Shown here: in pieces, positions 61,098-64,000 of the stretch
Numbering within the stretch: the stretch's first letter is position 1
Layout of the letters: each line of letters opens with the position of its first letter
Source of the DNA: Marinobacter sp. C7
Lineage (GTDB): Bacteria; Pseudomonadota; Gammaproteobacteria; Pseudomonadales; Oleiphilaceae
Direction: 5' to 3'
Length of the DNA stretch: 64,000 nucleotides
Assembly: GCF_022343555.1 (NCBI RefSeq)
Contig: NZ_JAKQZH010000001.1
Span: 248,001 to 312,000 of the forward strand
Made by a program: the position numbers and the translations under genes
The notes under the pieces: model-generated
The model's input: the letters and a program-made list of their open reading frames with translations, nothing else
Database searches by the model: none
What the model was told of the DNA's origin: nothing

Positions 61098-61967
61098 GTG
61101 GAATCCAGTCCACTGATCTCGATCGGCCTGCCGATCTCGCTGTTCATCATCATGGTGGGTATCGGTCTGACCCTGACCCTCAGGGACTTTGGTCAGGTCA
61201 CCCTGAACCCCAAAGGCATGATCGTTGGCACCATTGCGCAGATACTGATCATGCCCCTGGTGGCATTCGCGATTGCCCCGATGCTGGGTCTGGGGCCCGC
61301 GCTGGCGGTGGGCCTGGTGATCATCGCCGCCTGCCCGGGTGGAACTACTTCCAACCTCTTCGTGCTCCTGTCCCGGGGCAACATTGCCCTGTCCATCCTG
61401 CTGACGGTCTCAGCGAGCCTGATCACCATCGTGACCCTGCCGTTCTTCACCAATTACGCCCTGCAGATGCATTTTGGTGAGGGCGCCGATATCTCGCTCC
61501 CGGTAGGTAAGACCATCGCCATGCTGGTTGTGATCGTGCTGCTTCCGGTGGCCATCGGCATGTTAATCCGGACCCGCGCGCCCGAGCGTGCGAAAAAAGC
61601 CGAGGGTATGGTGAGTATTTTCGGTGGCCTGGTATTGCTCGCGCTGATCATCGCCCTGATGTACGGCTCCCGGGACCGCCTGCTCGAACTACTGGCCCAG
61701 GCGGGGCCGGCGGCCTTCCTGCTCAATCTCGTGGGCGTGTTTATCGGCCTGGCCAGCAGCCGTCTGTTTGGCCTGTCACAGAGGGAATCCCTGGCGGTTG
61801 CCGTGGAGCTGGGCATCAAGAACGGCACCATTGCTCTGATGGTCACCCTGGCCCTGTTGGAGTCTTCGGAAATGTCCATACCGGCGGTGGTCTACAGCGT
61901 CATGATGTACGGCTTTGGTGCCATCCTGATCATGATGGGTCGAAGGCTGGTCCCACTCAGCCATTAA
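61098..61967 (+). CDS. BASS-family (bile acid:sodium symporter-like) transporter
   Basis: 289 residues with eight to nine membrane helices. The family motif ACPGGTTSNLFVLLSRGNIALS lies near 78-100, and ELGIKNGTIALMVTLALLES near the C-terminus carries the typical crossover glycines and Glu. Bacterial members import organic anions such as pyruvate, pantoate or bile salts with sodium. GGGAG lies 9 bases before the GTG start. It follows the regulator gene and probably brings in the substrate of the adjacent catabolic genes. Confidence 0.85.
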   Translation: MESSPLISIGLPISLFIIMVGIGLTLTLRDFGQVTLNPKGMIVGTIAQILIMPLVAFAIAPMLGLGPALAVGLVIIAACPGGTTSNLFVLLSRGNIALSILLTVSASLITIVTLPFFTNYALQMHFGEGADISLPVGKTIAMLVVIVLLPVAIGMLIRTRAPERAKKAEGMVSIFGGLVLLALIIALMYGSRDRLLELLAQAGPAAFLLNLVGVFIGLASSRLFGLSQRESLAVAVELGIKNGTIALMVTLALLESSEMSIPAVVYSVMMYGFGAILIMMGRRLVPLSH

Positions 61968-62016
61968 AGACCGTGGCTTGAACTGGAACAACGCGGACCT
62001 CTCCTGGTTTGTCGAT

Positions 62017-62046
62017 CCCCGCATACCCAATTTTGGGGATGCGGGG
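62017..62046 (+). terminator. Hairpin after the BASS gene
   Basis: CCCCGCAT pairs with ATGCGGGG and an inner CCCAA pairs with TTGGG. It lies 50 bases after the transporter stop; the run that follows is G-rich and not T-rich. Confidence 0.6.
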
Positions 62047-62100
62047 GGAGGTTGAAATTATTAAGTATTACTTTCGACTTCCCTGATAACCGGAGAAAAT

Positions 62101-63768
62101 ATGAAAGTATTCAAGTTCGGCTCCCTGGCTTTGGCCCTGGCACTCAGTGCCTGTGGTGGTGACAACGGCAGCGCTTCTTCGAGTGCCCAGACGGACGATA
62201 CGGCGGCGCCGGAAGATACTAAAACGGGCGTCTTCACGGATAGTGCAGTTGCGAACATCCAGTACCAGACCGAGACCCAAAGCGGCTTTACCAATGCTCT
62301 TGGTGAATACGAGTACGTTGAGGGTGAAACGGTAACCTTCAGCATTGGCGGCATCGAGCTGCCCCCGGTCCCGGCAACCGGGCGTGTGACGCCCGCCGAC
62401 ATGACCGCTGTGGAAAGCTCCACTGACCAGCTGACCAATATCCTGAGGTTGCTGCAAAGCCTGGACGAGGATGGCAACCCGGATAACGGCATCACCATCA
62501 CTGCTGAAACCCACACGGCGCTGGAGAATGCCCTGTTGGTGGTGGATCAGCCAGCGGCCGAGTTTGAAGCGCAGTTTGCTAATGAAGTCGCTACTACGGT
62601 CAGCAAAACGCTGATCAGTGCGGAGGAGGCCGAAGCCCATTTCTATGCGTCCCAGAAAGCGGACCTGCGTGGCAGCTGGGTATTCGTCGAACCGGCCGGT
62701 GAAAGCAGTAATGGCCAGGGACCGGATGGTGAAGAAGTCAATGTACTGACTTTCCTCGACGGTGGTACCTACATCCTTGCCCACAAATACGGCAACGACG
62801 ATCAGGGCGCGGCAACGGCGGAATGGGGCACGTACACATGGGACCCGGCAACCGGGGCGCTGACTGTCACGGTGCTCGGTGAGTCGGAAGGTGGCGAAGG
62901 AGGCCTGTGTCCGGGCCTTGCAGTGGACGTGGGAGACTGTACGGAAACCGTTCAACTGGTGGGCGACGAGTTGCACTTTGGCAGCGAGGCCGCGGCCGCG
63001 ACGCCTTTCCAGTCCATCGAGGATGCCGGCAACCCCTACGTCGGCGCCTGGTACCTTCCAGAAGGGGAAGGCTTCAATGTGCTGACCATTCTGGATGACA
63101 GCCATTACGTGATTGCCCATAACGCCAATGGCGAGGTGTACGCAGGTGACGATCTGGTGGCGGTTTCCTCCGAGTGGGGGACCTACAGCGTTGCCAGCGG
63201 CAGCTTTCAGGTGACCGGCGTCGAAAAGGAAACGGATGGTCCGGGCGGATTGTATGATGCCAGCGGCACAGGAGGGGTGAGCGCAGCGTCAGAGGTGACA
63301 GCGTACGGAGACCTTCAGCTGGAACCCTCAGGTGATGCCATGATCGCGCTCCGAAAGGTTGGTCGGTTCAGCGTCGAGCTGAGCGATCTGGCCGGTAATA
63401 CCAGCAGTATCATTGTCGAGCGTACCGGTGATCGCTTTGCAAACGGAGTGAGCAAGGCATTTGAATTTGATCTGGTGGGTGAGAACGATGCAGCCGAGGT
63501 AACCCTGGAGTCCAACGCCACCGGTTCGGTTACCTATCTGGCCGATAATGAAAGTACCCTCATTGATGCCTGGTCCGTGAATGCCGCCGGCACTCTTGCC
63601 TACGAAGAGACCAACCCGGCCGATTCGTCCACGGGGAGCTGGGTGTTTGCCCCTATCAAGACCGGTGACGGAAAAGAATGGGCGCTGGTGGATTTCCGGC
63701 ACATTGACGGCACTACCGAGAGCCTTCTGGGCTTTTATATCAGTGAGCTGAAACCGCTGCCGCAGTAA
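62101..63768 (+). CDS. Lipoprotein with duplicated modules, function unknown
   Basis: 555 residues with a lipoprotein signal (LALALALSACGGDNG; the Cys follows LSA). After a Ser/Asp-rich spacer, a region of FTDSAVANIQYQTETQSG matches the amino ends of bacterial carboxypeptidase-regulatory-like surface proteins. Two copies of a beta-rich module follow: one with GSWVFVEPAG, VNVLTFLDGGTYILAH and EWGTYTW (about 197-270), one with GAWYLPEGEG, FNVLTILDDSHYVIAH and EWGTYSV (about 317-375). A further GSWVFAP appears near the C-terminus. No enzymatic motif is seen. Expected on the outer membrane or cell surface. ATAACCGGAG precedes the ATG. Confidence 0.8.
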   Translation: MKVFKFGSLALALALSACGGDNGSASSSAQTDDTAAPEDTKTGVFTDSAVANIQYQTETQSGFTNALGEYEYVEGETVTFSIGGIELPPVPATGRVTPADMTAVESSTDQLTNILRLLQSLDEDGNPDNGITITAETHTALENALLVVDQPAAEFEAQFANEVATTVSKTLISAEEAEAHFYASQKADLRGSWVFVEPAGESSNGQGPDGEEVNVLTFLDGGTYILAHKYGNDDQGAATAEWGTYTWDPATGALTVTVLGESEGGEGGLCPGLAVDVGDCTETVQLVGDELHFGSEAAAATPFQSIEDAGNPYVGAWYLPEGEGFNVLTILDDSHYVIAHNANGEVYAGDDLVAVSSEWGTYSVASGSFQVTGVEKETDGPGGLYDASGTGGVSAASEVTAYGDLQLEPSGDAMIALRKVGRFSVELSDLAGNTSSIIVERTGDRFANGVSKAFEFDLVGENDAAEVTLESNATGSVTYLADNESTLIDAWSVNAAGTLAYEETNPADSSTGSWVFAPIKTGDGKEWALVDFRHIDGTTESLLGFYISELKPLPQ

Positions 63769-63796
63769 CTCAGCAGCGTTTCAAAGAGGGTGAGTG

Positions 63797-63828
63797 TGCA
63801 AGGCGAACTCTTATGGGTTCGCCTTGCA
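63797..63828. terminator. Hairpin between lipoprotein and LuxR genes
   Basis: TGCAAGGCGAAC at 63797-63808 and GTTCGCCTTGCA at 63817-63828 form a perfect 12-base stem with an 8-base loop. It is followed by TGTTTCATT on the plus strand. It lies between converging genes and probably terminates both. Confidence 0.85.
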
Positions 63829-63849
63829 TGTTTCATTGATGGACTGTTT

Positions 63850-64000
63850 CTAACCGAGGGCTCGCACCAGCATGGATACCAACTCGGTCTGTTTGCGATA
63901 GCCGTTTTTCGCCAACAGGCTCTTGATGTGTTGCCGGGCGGTGTGGATGGAAATCTGTTTTCTCTCGGCGACATCGCTGGCACTCAGGCCCTGGGCCAGG
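63850..64000 (-). CDS. LuxR-type regulator, C-terminal fragment
   Basis: Only the last 50 codons are in the window; the gene begins beyond the right edge. The visible part is a LuxR helix-turn-helix: GLSASDVAERKQISIHTARQ and HIKSLLAKNGYRKQTELVSM, ending VRALG. The Lys/Arg-rich recognition helix and TARQH pattern are standard for NarL/LuxR-type activators. The N-terminal sensory part cannot be judged. Confidence 0.85.
   Translation of the reverse strand, partial: LAQGLSASDVAERKQISIHTARQHIKSLLAKNGYRKQTELVSMLVRALG

Overview
The window is GC-rich chromosomal DNA from a marine gammaproteobacterium, most likely Marinobacter or a close relative. This rests on gene content: a wax ester synthase/DGAT, an aroQ-accB-accC-prmA-(DUF3426)-dusB-fis order, ssrS between fau and zapA, a hisI-hisE-tatABC block, and a PQQ-alcohol-dehydrogenase island of the Pseudomonas/Marinobacter type. 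I saw no rRNA or tRNA genes, CRISPR array, prophage or intact insertion sequence.

Layout. 0-6.1 kb is a minus-strand housekeeping operon (aroQ, accB, accC, prmA, a zinc-ribbon/DUF3426 protein, dusB, fis). 6.5-8.2 kb holds an unusual pair: a protein that looks like the DNA-binding half of an ISL3 transposase without its catalytic half, translationally coupled to a FIST-like protein. 8.2-13.1 kb is a c-di-GMP locus: a REC-REC-GGDEF cyclase divergent from a LapD-like receptor with degenerate GGDEF and EAL domains, followed by a DUF2333 protein. 13.2-19.5 kb carries ppa, an acyl-CoA dehydrogenase, rpiA, ilvA, a new 54-residue membrane protein, fau, 6S RNA, zapA and a ZapB-like coiled coil, with three members of an intergenic inverted-repeat family. 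19.6-22.8 kb is a Zrg-type zinc uptake locus with a clear Zur box.

22.9-34.4 kb contains ubiquinone genes in two groups (pepP-ubiH-ubiI and ubiE-ubiJ-ubiB) flanking a DUF808 protein, rsmE, tatABC, hisE and hisI. 34.5-39.6 kb looks like a storage-lipid and envelope segment: a PHA-system protein, a FFLEELY-motif protein, an alpha/beta hydrolase, a wax ester synthase/DGAT and a porin.

39.7-54.3 kb is a coherent alcohol-oxidation island. NosP (FIST, NO sensing) and the NahK hybrid kinase converge on an ErbR/AgmR response regulator across three tandem hairpins. Next come a NitT/TauT-type ABC transporter, a Ped-type ABC system with a beta-propeller protein, cytochrome c550, a MoxJ-like binding protein and a quinoprotein alcohol dehydrogenase. 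The dehydrogenase carries the Asp-x-Asp signature of lanthanide-dependent enzymes.

54.3-56.1 kb is an ABC permease/ATPase pair behind a guanidine-I (ykkC) riboswitch. 56.3-62 kb is a possible catabolic island of unknown substrate: a MetX-like hydrolase, a GlnT/GmaS-type ligase, an HD-domain protein with a full set of candidate diiron ligands, a class II aldolase, a Crp/Fnr regulator and a BASS transporter. The window ends with a lipoprotein built from duplicated modules and the 3' end of a LuxR-type regulator gene.

Family names come from motif recognition by eye. No database search was run, so starts and substrates are predictions.
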